NCBI GenBank assembly: GCA_014155875.1
Contig: JACEFZ010011380.1
Location: 622,501 to 686,500 of the forward strand
From: Cepaea nemoralis
Taxonomy: Eukaryota; Mollusca; Gastropoda; Stylommatophora; Helicidae
DNA length: 64,000 nt
Direction of reading: 5' to 3'
This document shows positions 37,361-47,862 of the stretch, one piece after another; position 1 is the stretch's first letter, and each line of letters opens with the position of its first letter. The notes beneath the pieces were generated by a model. The model worked only from the letters and a program-made list of their open reading frames with translations, made no database searches and was not told the DNA's origin. Position numbers and translations under genes: made by a program.

Positions 37361-37857
37361 TAATTTCGTGTGGAATACTTTTACATCTGTCCGCGGTTGT
37401 CTGTAGCGTAAACTGCATGTTCGGAACGATGGCGACCGGCTGTTGCTGAATTGACTAGTTCGCCTTTTCGGTTCACGGGTGCATTTTTCAGGAGACTCAT
37501 GGGAGTCGTCGCTGGAGCTACGGATTTTGTGCTTTGTGCGGCGCTTTTGGCGGGTCGCCCTGCGGGAAGAGACCGAGTCATATCGGATAAAACCCGAGTC
37601 AATGAAGTCTTTCTGGTGACTGCCATTTCCATCAACGATGAACTGTATTTTACGTGGAGGACTTTTGTGTTGGCATTCTGGCGGCATTATGCACGGTGTA
37701 CCTGTCCGGGCTGTTGACTTGTTGAGGCTCCTGTCTTTTCCACTTTTCACATTGGACAGTTGGGAGCAATTTGTGTGATATTCACTGTCACAGGAACGGA
37801 GCATAATGGGGACGACCCGTTGCCGTGAAGTTGGAACCGTGACTAACTAACTAACTA
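37361..37857 (+). mobile_element. ~500-bp SINE-like retroelement (family B) with 7-bp TSD and (CTAA)n tail
   Basis: ACTTTGT flanks both ends (37354-37360 and 37858-37864) and the LINE reading resumes in register across it. The body contains GGAGTCGTCGCTGGAGCTAC and GGGAAGAGACCGAGTCATAT, shared with copies at 48530-48710 and 53670-53940. It ends in GTGACTAACTAACTAAC. The minus-strand 199-codon ORF over it spans both element and LINE and is spurious. Confidence 0.85.
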
Positions 37858-37996
37858 ACTTTGTGAATCAGTTACAATGACCACATACAGTGTGTTTTCC
37901 AACCAGCGGAAAGTTGCAGTAACCGCCTCCACCTCCATTCTCCATTGACGTGCCTGGAATGCCACGCAAACGCCGGACACCTCAGAAACCAACAAC

Positions 37997-38185
37997 GGGG
38001 ACGACCCGTTGACGTGAAGTTGAAACCGTGACTAACTAACTTTGTGAATCAGTTACAATGACCACATACAGTGTGTTTTCCAACCAGCGGAAAGCTGCAG
38101 TAACCGCCTCCACCTCCATTCTCCATTGACGTGCCTGGAATGCCACGCAAATGCCGGACACCTCAGAAACCAACAACGGGCTACA
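37997..38185. repeat. 189-bp tandem duplicate of 37808-37996
   Basis: GGGGACGACCCGTTG begins each copy. The second has two fewer CTAA units and a few substitutions. It includes the 3' end of the inserted family B element, so the duplication came after the insertion. Confidence 0.9.
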
Positions 38186-38235
38186 TCTACCAGGCCACCT
38201 CTCATTATTTAAATCATAAACTATAGCACAAATCA

Positions 38236-38622
38236 TGGCATTCTTCTTCTTCTTTTTCCTCCACTTCTTCCTCCTATTCTCCCTCCTCTTCTTCCTCTTT
38301 CTCCTCGTCATCCATCCTCTTCCTTCTTCTTTCTTCTTCTTCTTCCTTCTTCTTTATTCCTTCTTCTTTATCCGTATTCCTTCTTCTTGTTATTCTTCCT
38401 TCTTCTTTATTTCTTCTTCTTGTTTATTCGTTCTTCTTCTTCTTGCTTCTTCTTTATTCCTTCTTCTTCTTCCTTATTACTTCTTCTTTTTTCTTCTTCC
38501 TTCTTCTTTATTTCTTCTTCTTGTTTATTCTTTCTTCTTCTTCTTCTTCTTCTTCTTCTTCTTCTTCTTCTTCTTCTTCTTCTTCTTCTTCTTCTTCTTC
38601 TTCTTCTTCTTCTTCTTCTTCG
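38236..38622. repeat. Pyrimidine tract ending in pure (CTT)n
   Basis: Irregular TTCTTCC words, then a pure CTT run (about 38530-38622). Phe/Leu/Ser/Glu ORFs over it are artefacts. Confidence 0.95.
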
Positions 38623-39034
38623 TTTGCGTACATCCGGAGTTTATTGTTTTCGGACGTGATTGTGTTGTGCCTGTTAAAAGCAGAGCTGCGTTCTTGCGCC
38701 GCTAGGCCGACACATCCGACTTCGGCGGGCATTTGTTGACCGGGTTAACCTTCCCGGGGGTCTCCCATACTATAAACTGTCTGTAGTGGACTTAACATTT
38801 TACCAGGGCATTGGTGTACACAGCCAACCTTTACAACTGCAACTGAATATTTAACGTGCGCAAACTGTACCCAAATCTCCCTATTTTTACCCTTGTCCTA
38901 GAAGAATGGGCAACAGATAATTTCTTCAGTTTGGAACCTAAACACTCTGAGATATAGACAGGAGCCCTGCCACCCCGACACCAGCATTATCATTAGCAGT
39001 ATCATGATAATCATATTCAGCATCATCTTCATTA
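38623..39034. other. Unique sequence, no gene recognised
   Basis: No motif seen in this spacer between two microsatellites. Confidence 0.4.
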
Positions 39035-39069
39035 TCATTATCATCGTCATCACTATAATTATCATCACC

Positions 39070-39137
<68 letters not shown>

Positions 39138-39146
39138 TATAATTGT

Positions 39147-39185
<39 letters not shown>

Positions 39186-39195
39186 TATAATTGTA
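39035..39195. repeat. (ATC)n microsatellite with internal duplication
   Basis: ATC runs are interrupted twice by ATTATAATTGTA, giving two long blocks. Asp-, Ile- and Met-only ORFs are artefacts. Confidence 0.95.
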
Positions 39196-39214
39196 ATCAT
39201 CTTCATGTTTAATC

Positions 39215-39414
39215 TCCTCATGAGGCAGCGAGGAGTAACGATTGGATCTGGCCGACGCTCGACGCTCAGAGGAAAGGCGAGACGGACATATAATCAGATT
39301 GCTACCGGAACTATTGATGTTGGAACTCTTCGCTGGCTGCTGAGAATGGGGATGGACGCTTATGGCGTCTTCCCCCAATGCTGTGATGTCGGTTCCTAAA
39401 TCAATCAATCAATC
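39215..39414 (+). pseudogene. 3' terminal fragment of RNase H-type LINE
   Basis: The frame reads GVTIGSGRRSTLRGKARRTY, then NQIATGTIDVGTLRWLL, ending PQCCDVGS and a stop at 39399. A (TCAA)n tail follows. It is the same family as the minus-strand fragment at 37000-37193 (shared SLRGK region). It is 5'-truncated at the ATC microsatellite. Confidence 0.75.
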
Positions 39415-39544
39415 TCCGCAATGAAGATTTTAGGGGGCCTCCAACCCCCCCCCCCTCCCCCAACCCCACCCCGCCTTTTTTTCCAACCTGTCCATCTCCA
39501 TCTAAATGCCAGTGCAGTATTTGCCTAGAAATCAGGTACACATG

Positions 39545-39620
39545 CTCTTGCAGCCAGGCACTGTCGTCAGTTGGAGGTGACAGGTTCGAACCCCGGCCAG
39601 ATACTTACAGCTTTCAATGT
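39545..39620 (+). mobile_element. Possible tRNA-like SINE relic
   Basis: ACAGGTTCGAACCCCGGCC contains a strong pol III B-box, but the A-box position is degenerate and no body, tail or TSD was seen. Acceptor-arm pairing for a true tRNA was not found. Confidence 0.35.
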
Positions 39621-40198
39621 TTATGTTGTCCAGTGTGTCCTACAATCTCTACTTCCCTGTTCTCCTTCTATGAGAGCCAAGCAATACTTGTAGATGTATG
39701 TATTAGCTGCATTAGTAGCCTCAAGATTTCCCCAATTGATATTTTCTATGAAGTAAAGTTTGGCAGGCATTCAGATGTGTTATTTCGTCCGTGTTTTCGT
39801 TTTTTGCTGTCAAAATCAATGTCAAAGCTAAATACATAATATGCTTTGACATTTGTCCATTTTTAAACTCGTTCATGTCAGAAGGAAGCGCAGGTGATTG
39901 CTGTCTGGGAGATGTGGCGGACTGGCTGGGGTGTCAGCCCGCCCGCTGGCAAGTAGGCACGCATAAATTCATGACGTGTCAACACAGCTGACAATTGCAG
40001 TGAGAATAAAAACGTATTAGAGTGCAATTTAGAGTATTAAAGAATATTACAGAGTATTAAATAGTATTAACGTTTATTAAAGTGCTACTTAGAGTCTTTT
40101 TGATGGATTGTCAGCACAGTTTAATTTGAGTGCACCTTTAATGTGGGGTATACAACTGTCGAGATGACAGATTGACAGCATTAACATCAGCTAAGTGA

Positions 40199-40312
<114 letters not shown>

Positions 40313-40474
40313 ATTGTGTCAGTGTCTGTCTTTGTTTGTGTGCTGACGAATGTTCTAGCCGCAACGTCCATTTTTCCACCTGTGACTGTTATAGTCAAGT
40401 CCTCTTCTTTTCGTTTATGTTTATTTACTGACTGTATAAAGCAAGTACTGTTGCGTTGTATTCGATGGTAGGAG

Positions 40475-40575
40475 GCGTCGGTCGTTCAGAGAGCAAACTA
40501 CTGAACAAATATTGCCTAATATTTCACAAACAACCAATAAATACTGAGGTTGATTGCAACCTCCTGTAAGAACCC
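40475..40575 (+). mobile_element. SINE family A fragment, diverged
   Basis: GCGTCGGTCGTTCAGAGAGC, AACTACTGAACAAA, then CTGAGGTTGATTGCAACCTC and CTGTAAG follow the family order. The head is missing. Confidence 0.6.
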
Positions 40576-40671
40576 ACAACTATCGTGTGCATGTGAAACC
40601 TGGACAGGAAACAGGCAAGCTGAGATTTAACAGATGTCAGCAGTATTTTCTTACATACTATTAAGTCAGCG

Positions 40672-40875
40672 AAATTCGTAACCCCGCATACCGCGTTCGA
40701 AACACTGCTGCAGGCGATTTGGAAGCTGACTGCCTTACGGTGCTTTTCCTACAATGATAAGAGTGCCGGTAGTTGAGAAAGCAATGGCACACTACTGAAC
40801 GTAAACTTGCCAAGAAATCACAAACGTCCCAGAAATGCTGGAGTTGACAGCGACGTCCTGTGAATGATGTGCAAC
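40672..40875 (+). mobile_element. SINE family A copy
   Basis: It contains CATACCGCGTTCGAAACACT, GCAGGCGATTTGGAAGC, AGAAAGCAATGGCACACTAC, CTGAACGTAAACTTGCC, and the 3' words GGAGTTGACAGCGACGTCC and GTGCAACTAAC. Nearly complete in the order of the family. Confidence 0.8.
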
Positions 40876-41028
40876 TAACTTGAAAAGTCAGCGTTGGCGT
40901 ACACAGCAAACAGGATTGAGAAAACACTGGGAGAGGAGGCGGGGCCATAACTGACATCTGCACCTAGCAGGACTTTGGAGATTACGGCCGCCCCCAGAGC
41001 TCTCGCATGGGTAGCAGGACAGAACTTC

Positions 41029-41334
41029 ACACACAACACACATACATACACACGCACGCACACAAACACACACATACACGAGCACACACACACACACAAA
41101 CACACACACAACACACATACATACACACGCACGCACACAAACACACACACACACGCACGAACAAACACACACACAAACACACAAACAACACAAACAAACA
41201 CATGCACAAACAAACACACACACACACGCACAAACAACACACACACACGAACAAACACACTAACACACACTTACAAACACCACACACGATCATCTCACCA
41301 GACTATGGGAGCAGGACAAGTCGTCACACACACA

Positions 41335-41377
<43 letters not shown>

Positions 41378-41378
41378 T
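41029..41378. repeat. (CA)n-rich tract with CACG/CAAA variants
   Basis: Two CA-rich blocks (41029-41290 and 41323-41376) separated by a short unique piece. His/Thr and Cys/Val ORFs on both strands are artefacts. Confidence 0.9.
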
Positions 41379-42550
41379 CAGATTACGACCGGCGGTGAAT
41401 GGGTAGACAGGGTTCGGCAGTCCAGGCCTGACATCACGTACCTGATTGCACGCACATGGACACGCCGGCAATGAGCGCGAGGACCAGCTGGCAAACGATG
41501 CACCAATACCCGCAGGAAGAAGCATGGACAGGGCCGAGACTGTCAAGCCAGTATGGACACAAGCTGGCAGATAGTGACGCGTCGCTAACGATGGTTCAGT
41601 TACGCGATTTGCGAGTGAAGCCTGACCAAGCACGTCGATGTTGGTAATCATGACAACTGGCTTTCAGTCGAAGCTCCGGTACGTTCAGTCTGAATGTTTC
41701 TAACATGAGTGGGTGACACACAAGGCTACCACACCTACTGGGTCTACTGTCCAACCCACGGCATGCGTGACAAGCGTGACACGCGGAATGATTTTCAATG
41801 GCATGCAGAGTGTATTGAAATACTATATAATAGCACACAAACGGAATTTTTAATTAAATAGAAGCAAATAATTCCTGTAAAGCGATCGAATTTTATATTC
41901 ATTCACACTGGAAAGTTGTGAAATATTGGAGGTGAAATGTTTAATTCGGTGCAAATTGAGTGTATGTGAATCAACAATAACTGGCCACGATGAACTATTT
42001 CCGCCTTGTCCTTTCCCTCTGGGAAATCTGGCAGCCATCACAATTACAATTAAATTATAACTGGACATGTATGTCAGACAGCGTGTAACTCCGCCCAGAA
42101 TGATCTGTGTGTTGTCTTGTTACAGCATGCTCGCCACTGTACTCAGGGCACCGTGCACATACATTCAACCTGACTCAAATTATATGCTGTGTGTATGTAT
42201 GTGTGTGCGTGTTGCACGTGCTAATTATCCCTGCCACGCGCTATTTGTGTCTCCCCTTTTGGGACTTTTGAGCTGAAACGTTGCAGACAAGTCCCTAGAA
42301 TATCCCGGCCCGAGAGGACGACAAGTGCAGAAATTCTAGCAGATCTGAGCGTGGAAGAGACCAGGCCCGTACACAGTGTCGTGTCTGGGAAAGGGATATG
42401 CCTTGGTCACGTGACACGCCACAGAGGCTCGGGGAGAACAGGGATGGGGGGGGGGGGGCGCTGGTAGTACAGGCTGGGGTTGATCAGCGCATACACGACC
42501 TGCTCTGTACCAGTTTCAACTACTAGGGATTTTAAGCCGCAGGCTGCAGA
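41379..42550. other. Unique sequence, no gene recognised
   Basis: Higher GC around 41380-41650 and a G run near 42447-42459. ORFs here are short and mutually overlapping; I recognise no family. Confidence 0.4.
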
Positions 42551-42554
42551 CTGT

Positions 42555-43852
42555 ACCTTGCACGTTTGTACCTTGTAAGTTTGTACCGTGTACGTTTTTT
42601 ACCTTGTACGTTTTTACATTGTACATTTGTACATTGTACGTTTTGTACCTTATACGTTTGTACCTTGTACTGTACAGACTACACCTTGTACGTTTGTACC
42701 TTGTACTGTTCAGACTGTACCTTGTATGTTTGTACCTTGTACTGTTCAGACTGTACCTTGTATGTTTGTACCTTGTACTGTTCAGACTGTACCTTGTATG
42801 TTTGTACCTTGTATTGTTCAGACTGTACCTTGTATGTTTGTACCTTGTATTGTTCAGACTGTACCTTGTATGTTTGTACCTTGTACTGTTCAGACTGTAC
42901 CTTGTATGTTTGTACCTTGTATTGTACAGACTGTACCTTGTACGTTTGTACCTTGTACTGTTCAGACTGTACCTTGTACGTTTGTACCTTGCATTGTACA
43001 GACTGTACCTTGTACGTTTGTACCTTGTACTGTTCAGACTGTATCTTGTATGTTTGTACCTTGTACTGTTCAGACTGTACCTTGTATGTTTGTACCTTGC
43101 ATGGTACAGACTGTACCTTGTACGTTTGTACCTTGTACTGTTCAGACTGTACCTTGTACGTTTGTACCTTGCATTGTACAGACTGTACCTTGTACGTTTG
43201 TACCTTGTGCTGTTCAGACTGTACCTTGTACGTTTGTACCTTGCATTGTACAGACTGTATCTTGTAAGTTTGTACCTTGTACTGTGCAGACTGTACCTTG
43301 TACGTTTGTACCTTGTGCTGTTCAGACTGTACCTTGTACGTTTGTACCTTGCATTGTACAGACTGTATCTTGTAAGTTTGTACCTTGTACTGTGCAGACT
43401 GTACCTTGTACGTTTGTACCTTGTGCTGTTCAGACTGTACCTTGTACGTTTGTACCTTGCATTGTACAGACTGTATCTTGTAAGTTTGTACCTTGTACTG
43501 TGCAGACTGTACCTTGTACGTTTGTACCTTGTGCTGTTCAGACTGTACCTTGTATGTTTGTACCGTGCATTGTACAGACTGTATCTTGTAAGTTTGTACC
43601 CTGTACTGTGCAGACTGTACCTTGTACGTTTGTACCTTGTGCTGTTCAGACTGTACCTTGTATGTTTGTACCGTGCATTGTACAGACTGTATCTTGTAAG
43701 TTTGTACCTTGTACTGTGCAGACTGTACCTTGTACGTTTGTACCTTGTGCTGTTCAGACTGTACCTTGTATGTTTGTACCGTGCATTGTACAGACTGTAT
43801 CTTGTAAGTTTGTACCTTGTACTGTGCAGACTGTACCTTGTACGTTTTGTAC
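42555..43852. repeat. 36-bp minisatellite with 108-bp higher-order period
   Basis: The unit is CTGTACCTTGTATGTTTGTA plus CCTTGTACTGTTCAGA, 36 bp, about 36 copies. In the right half three unit types alternate, so the word TTGTAAGTTTG recurs exactly every 108 bp (43263, 43371, 43479, 43587, 43695, 43803). Since 36 is a multiple of 3, several frames on both strands stay open for 230-460 codons with 12-residue repeats. That is expected of the repeat and not evidence of a protein. Confidence 0.97.
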
Positions 43853-43989
43853 CTCATCCGAGAAGGTTATGTGTCCAGTCAACCGCCCCGGGACAAGGTG
43901 GGTGCGTCATATCTTTGAGTTCTTTGTATTTAGTAAATCCGTGCACGGCATCATTTGGGACCAGGAGTTTTTGAGTTAGAAGAATACTG

Positions 43990-44110
43990 AACACCCCTGA
44001 GTCATTCAGTCCTCGACTGTATTGACAACAACAAAACTTTATTTTCTAAGGGTTAAGAATTGGGCACTGCAGGCCCGTCTTACATTCTGCCCTTCTATAA
44101 CTCTCTTTCA
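43990..44110 (-). mobile_element. Dispersed-element 3' end with AATAAA signal (copy 1)
   Basis: On the minus strand GGGCAGAATGTAAGACGGGC, then AGAAAATAAAGTTTTGTTG. A diverged copy lies at 50350-50440 in the same orientation with the same AATAAA. Likely the 3' end of an unidentified retroelement. Confidence 0.45.
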
Positions 44111-44306
44111 TACATTATATCATTCACCCATCATTCAAGGCTAACTGAAAACGGCAACAATATAAAAGGATATGCATTATAAAGGCATGGGGAAAATGAA
44201 AAATCAATACTACACGACTCAGTAATAATAGTAATGACAGGTGTGGCGGCACTTGTTATTTTGTATGATGAAAATATTGGCCTACGAAAAAGGGACTGGC
44301 TGTTAC

Positions 44307-44313
44307 ACTAGGG

Positions 44314-44382
<69 letters not shown>
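44307..44382. repeat. (TTA)n microsatellite
   Basis: About 25 pure TTA copies. Confidence 0.97.
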
Positions 44383-44512
44383 TCTATGACAAGATTTTAG
44401 ACACCTCTAGAGCAGCTATATGGGTCTTTTAGAAGACCTTGCGTACATAATAAATGAAGCATCAGAACAGAAACAAAGTGTGGTATATGTCAGTAGTTGG
44501 TGTACTACTCAC

Positions 44513-44649
44513 CGTAATGTAAGTTGTTGAAAGGGCTCCACAGACCTACCACACAAAAGCCGTACAGAACCCTGGACATGGCCTGACAGTAAATTATCCC
44601 TTGTCTGGCTCCACTCGTCGATACAGCTCCTGGGTCCTGGCACAGCAAT
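44513..44649 (-). CDS. Candidate internal exon of an unidentified host gene
   Basis: On the minus strand a pyrimidine-rich stretch CTCTTTCTCCCCCAG ends at 44650, giving a strong acceptor. The donor is ACATTACG|GTGAGTAG with the exon ending at 44513. The 137-nt exon is open in two frames. The more protein-like one gives 45 codons reading LLCQDPGAVSTSGARQGIIY and then CQAMSRVLYGFCVVGLWSPF, with a hydrophobic second half that could be membrane-associated. The exon would have one base of a codon at its start and one at its end. I do not recognise the protein. Composition and splice context differ from the repeats around it. An accidental splice-like pair in unique sequence is the alternative, since two open frames over 135 nt is not rare. 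Confidence 0.5.
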
Positions 44650-45109
44650 CTGGGGGAGAAAGAGGCCGGATGTTTTAGCTTCTTGTTTCTGGTGTGGTGC
44701 GGTGTGGTGAAGATGATTGCGGAATGTGGTTTATGTTTCTCTGATTTATAACTGTGACTGTGTTAAATTGGTTCTTCAATATCGTGGTTGCTTCTTTCCG
44801 TGAACATTCTATTTACAATCTATGGTATCTATCATGGGATTGGTTTTATATGTGTTATCTATAACTGTGATTAATTTCTATTTGTTACGCCTGTAAATAT
44901 GTCCTATATTAATCCAAAATATTACGTCCTATTAATTATGTCTAGTGATGTGATAACGTCCTGTTATATATTATATGTATAAATGTGCTTACGTACTATA
45001 TATTATATCTATTCTATATATTATGTCTAATTTATGATTATGTCCTATATATGTTGTCTATAAATGTGATTACGTCATATGTATTTTGTCTATAGACGTA
45101 ATTACGTTC

Positions 45110-45506
45110 TTTATTTGAGGGGCTGAGTGGTCTCGAGGTATGATGACCGGCTCGAGTGCTGGAGGTCCCGGGTTCAAGCCCTGGTGAGGGCGGGAGTTTT
45201 TCACATGGACTTCTAGTAACAAAATTGCCCCTGGTAGTGAGATTGGGCTCCCATGATTATTGTTGCGCACGTAAAAAATCTCCTAGCAGTTGGAAATCGA
45301 AAAAAAGAATAGCCTAACGCAAAATTACGAGTTAAAAATCGACCCAAAGTATTTCAGGATTCTCGCCGGTGCTACGAGTTCGTGCACTGAGCTGAGATTC
45401 TCCGAACTCAGACGTGAGTTAGGAGTAGAACGGAGCACCTGTAGGTTACATCCGTGTGTCGTGATGTTGATCCGTCGACTAAACTAAACTAAACTAAACT
45501 AAACTT
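45110..45506 (+). mobile_element. tRNA-derived SINE with (ACTAA)n tail
   Basis: GGGCTGAGTGGTCTCGAGGT and CCGGGTTCAAGCCC give A- and B-box-like motifs ~45 bp apart, followed by a ~300-bp body and the tail ACTAAACTAAACTAAAC. The end CGTGATGTTGATCCGTCGAC resembles the end of the 37361-37857 element (GTGAAGTTGGAACCGTGAC), suggesting a shared LINE-recognised 3' end. Confidence 0.85.
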
Positions 45507-45854
45507 TCTATATGTTAAGTCTATATATGTGATTATCTCGGATATATTCTATCTATAATTGTGACTATTTCCTATTTATTTTCTCTATCAATGTAATTAC
45601 GTCCCAAAGACTATGCCTATAAATGTGATTACTTCCTATATATTATTATGTATATAAATGTGATATTCGTTCTATATATTCTGTCTATAACTTTGATTAC
45701 GTCTATATATGTTGTCTATAAATGTGATTAAGTCCTATATATTCTATTTGTAAATGTGATTACGTTGTGTCTCTAACTGTGACAGCGTCCGATTTATTCT
45801 GCCTAATTAATATTTTCGTTCTACAGCGAGCATATATACAGAGATCTATATAGA

Positions 45855-46478
45855 AAAAAATGCCAGGAGTTGCGATTGGTGGTCATAATATAACGACACC
45901 GACTTGATAGCATGCCAGAAGGAACTATATGATATGATAGCTACACTGGTTGAAGAACGAGAAAAACAAATTGGGCCTTAGCTTGAATAATAGAAAAACA
46001 GAAGTCATGGTGGTATCAAAGAAACAGATCATGGGTAAATATACAATTAAAGTAAATGCTTGTTAATTTGGGGTCAATACAGAAATTCACGTATCTGGCA
46101 CATAGATAACATCAGATAGAAGATACATCACAGAGATAAAGAACAGAAATAGGACAAGCAAAAACTGCATTCTATCAAATGAAGAACACCGTATGCAATA
46201 AATCCCTGTCAATGGAAATAAGAAAAAGAAGTGTCGCATGTGACGGAGCGAGGAGATGAACACGGGGCTGTGAATCCTGGACAATGAGTAAACAGTAATA
46301 ACATCTCTTGTCAGCTCCAAGATGTGCTTGTACAGAAGAATGCTCAACATTTCTTGTCAGCTCCAAGATGTGGTTGTACAGGAGAATGCTCAACATTTCT
46401 TGGACAACCGAAATGAGTGATCTAAATGTTTTAATTGAGGCTACACAAGGACATCGTATTATAAACATCGGAATGAGG

Positions 46479-46528
<50 letters not shown>

Positions 46529-46640
46529 ACACACACACACGCACACATCGTAATATAACCATGAGAATGGCACAGTCATTATTGTTTGGCCACACCATGA
46601 GAAGAGGGGAACAGGGACGTGTTGTGGCAACATTTGTTGC
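45855..46640 (+). pseudogene. RTE-like LINE remnant: RT fragments and C-terminal words
   Basis: Broken pieces line up with the LINE at 3890-6202. They are GVAIGGHNI, then DTDLIACQKELYDMI with the YAD part of the polymerase box deleted, EVMVVSKKQIMGKY, RYITEIKNRIGQAKTAFYQM and CESWTM. Further on are WLYRRMLNISWT and LLFGHTMRR. Multiple frameshifts and stops and a (CA)n expansion between the last two words make it a long-dead copy. Confidence 0.75.
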
Positions 46641-46772
46641 TTATCCTTTACAGGATGTAACAATCAACCCCATCATTTTTGGCTCAACATTTCTTGGACA
46701 GCCGAAATGAGTGATCTAAATGTTTTAATTGAGGCTACACAAGGACATCGTATTATAAACATCGGAATGAGG

Positions 46773-46816
<44 letters not shown>

Positions 46817-47060
46817 ACACACACACACGCACACATCGTAATATAACCATGAGAATGGCACAGTCATTATTGTTTGGCCACACCATGAGAAGAGGGGAAC
46901 AGGGACGTGTTGTGGCAACATTTGTTGCTTATCCTTTACAGGATGTAACAATCAACCCCATCATTTTTGGCTCAACATTTCTTGGACAGCCGAAATGAGT
47001 GATCTAAATGTTTTAATTGAGGCTACACAAGGACATCGTATTATAAACATCGGAATGAGG

Positions 47061-47114
<54 letters not shown>

Positions 47115-47267
47115 ACACACACACACACACATCGTAATATAACCATGAGAATGGCACAGTCATTATTGTTTGGCCACACCATGAGAAGAGGGGAACAGGG
47201 ACATGTTGTGGCAACATTTGTTGCTTATCCTTTACAGGATGTAACAATCAACCCCATCATTTTTGGC
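46389..47267. repeat. Tandem triplication of a ~290-bp block
   Basis: CTCAACATTTCTTGGACA starts at 46389, 46683 and 46971. Each copy contains RTE C-terminal words, a (CA)n run of different length, and the inverted 3' end of SINE family A (CTGTAAAGGAT on the minus strand). Just upstream, a 57-bp block beginning AGCTCCAAGATGTG is also doubled. Confidence 0.9.
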
Positions 47268-47320
47268 TGTTCGTGATTCCAGGGCAAGTTTACGTTCAGT
47301 AGTTTGCCATTGCTTTCTGA
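47215..47320 (-). mobile_element. SINE family A 3' half, minus strand
   Basis: On the minus strand CAGAAAGCAATGGCAAACTA, CTGAACGTAAACTTGCC and CCTGTAAAGGATAAGC appear in family order. Its 3' end was carried into the triplicated block next to it. Confidence 0.75.
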
Positions 47321-47321
47321 T

Positions 47322-47540
47322 TACGGAACCACAGACGCAGTTAGTAATCCCACTTACCCGCGTTCGAAACACAGCTACGGGCGATTTGGCAGCAGACAGC
47401 CTTGCGTTGATTTTTTTACGAAATGGTATGGGTGCCGGTCGCTAAGAAAGCAATGTCAGACTACTGAATGTAAACTTGCCAAGAGATCACAACAGCTTTG
47501 ACTGGGACGTTCTGTAAAGGATATGCAACTAACTTTTTTA
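47322..47540 (+). mobile_element. SINE family A copy, head to head with the preceding one
   Basis: CCGCGTTCGAAACACAGCTA, GGGCGATTTGGCAGCAGACA, GGGTGCCGGTCGCTAAGAAA, TGTAAACTTGCCAAGAGATC and CTGTAAAGGATATGCAACTA follow in order. Nearly full length. Confidence 0.85.
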
Positions 47541-47606
47541 TTAAGTGATTATGTTTTACGTACATGTTATGTGATTACGTCCTATTTGCTTTTTCTATAC
47601 ATGTGA

Positions 47607-47862
47607 TGCCGGCTTCGTGGCTTAGAGGTTATGACTTTTCTCCGTAATCTCGTATACTCTCGTGGGTAACGTGATGACGGTGAGAATCAGCAGTGGTTCG
47701 AATCGCATCGGTAACTTACGGGGTATGTGAGCCGGCCGCTCAGAAAGCAATGGCGAACTACTGAGCGTAATCTTGCCAAGAAATCAACATACAGCTGAAA
47801 GATGCTGGTGTTGACAGCGATGTCCTGTAAAGGATATGCAAAAAAAAAAAAAAAAAAAAACA
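47607..47862 (+). mobile_element. Full-length SINE family A member with poly(A)-like tail
   Basis: The head has GTGGCTTAGAGGTTATGAC (A-box-like) and AGTGGTTCGAATCGC (B-box). The body has CCGGCCGCTCAGAAAGCAAT and TGCTGGTGTTGACAGCGATG, then CCTGTAAAGGATATGC and ~20 A. This is the most complete copy and the best reference for the family. Confidence 0.88.

Larger units (their letters stand above)
37000..38232 (-). mobile_element. RNase H-type LINE fragment, split by a retroelement and partly duplicated
   Basis: On the minus strand, from 38232 down: the RNase H start with QWRMEVEAVTAAFRWLEN (Glu) and VIVTDSQS (Asp), then a ~0.5-kb insertion. The RNase H end follows as RHCGVVGNEQADRLAGAA, then a C-terminal tail with LDKEDVMKALWENV and QSSLRGKGQ. 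A 189-bp segment (37808-37996) covering the Glu and Asp motifs and the 3' end of the insertion is repeated in tandem at 37997-38185. A frameshift lies just before the WIFSPRH word. The RT is absent upstream, where a CTT tract begins. Defunct; the RNase H in an intact element would remove template RNA. Confidence 0.8.

Noticed and set aside
37205..37804. Minus-strand ORF of 199 codons as a basic Ser/Arg protein
   Set aside because: It crosses the boundary between an inserted element and a LINE fragment, so it is a chance fusion.
39545..39620. tRNA gene
   Set aside because: A good B box (GGTTCGAACCCC) is present but the A box is degenerate and no acceptor-stem pairing was found.
41379..41650. 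Possible LINE C-terminal fragment (a WVDRVRQ-like word)
   Set aside because: The resemblance to RTE-type C-terminal ends is limited to a few residues and no second motif follows.
42588..43979. Repeat protein of 463 residues with a 12-residue Cys-containing unit
   Set aside because: A 36-bp tandem repeat keeps three plus-strand frames and one minus-strand frame open; no signal peptide, splice context or unique flanking domain supports one frame.
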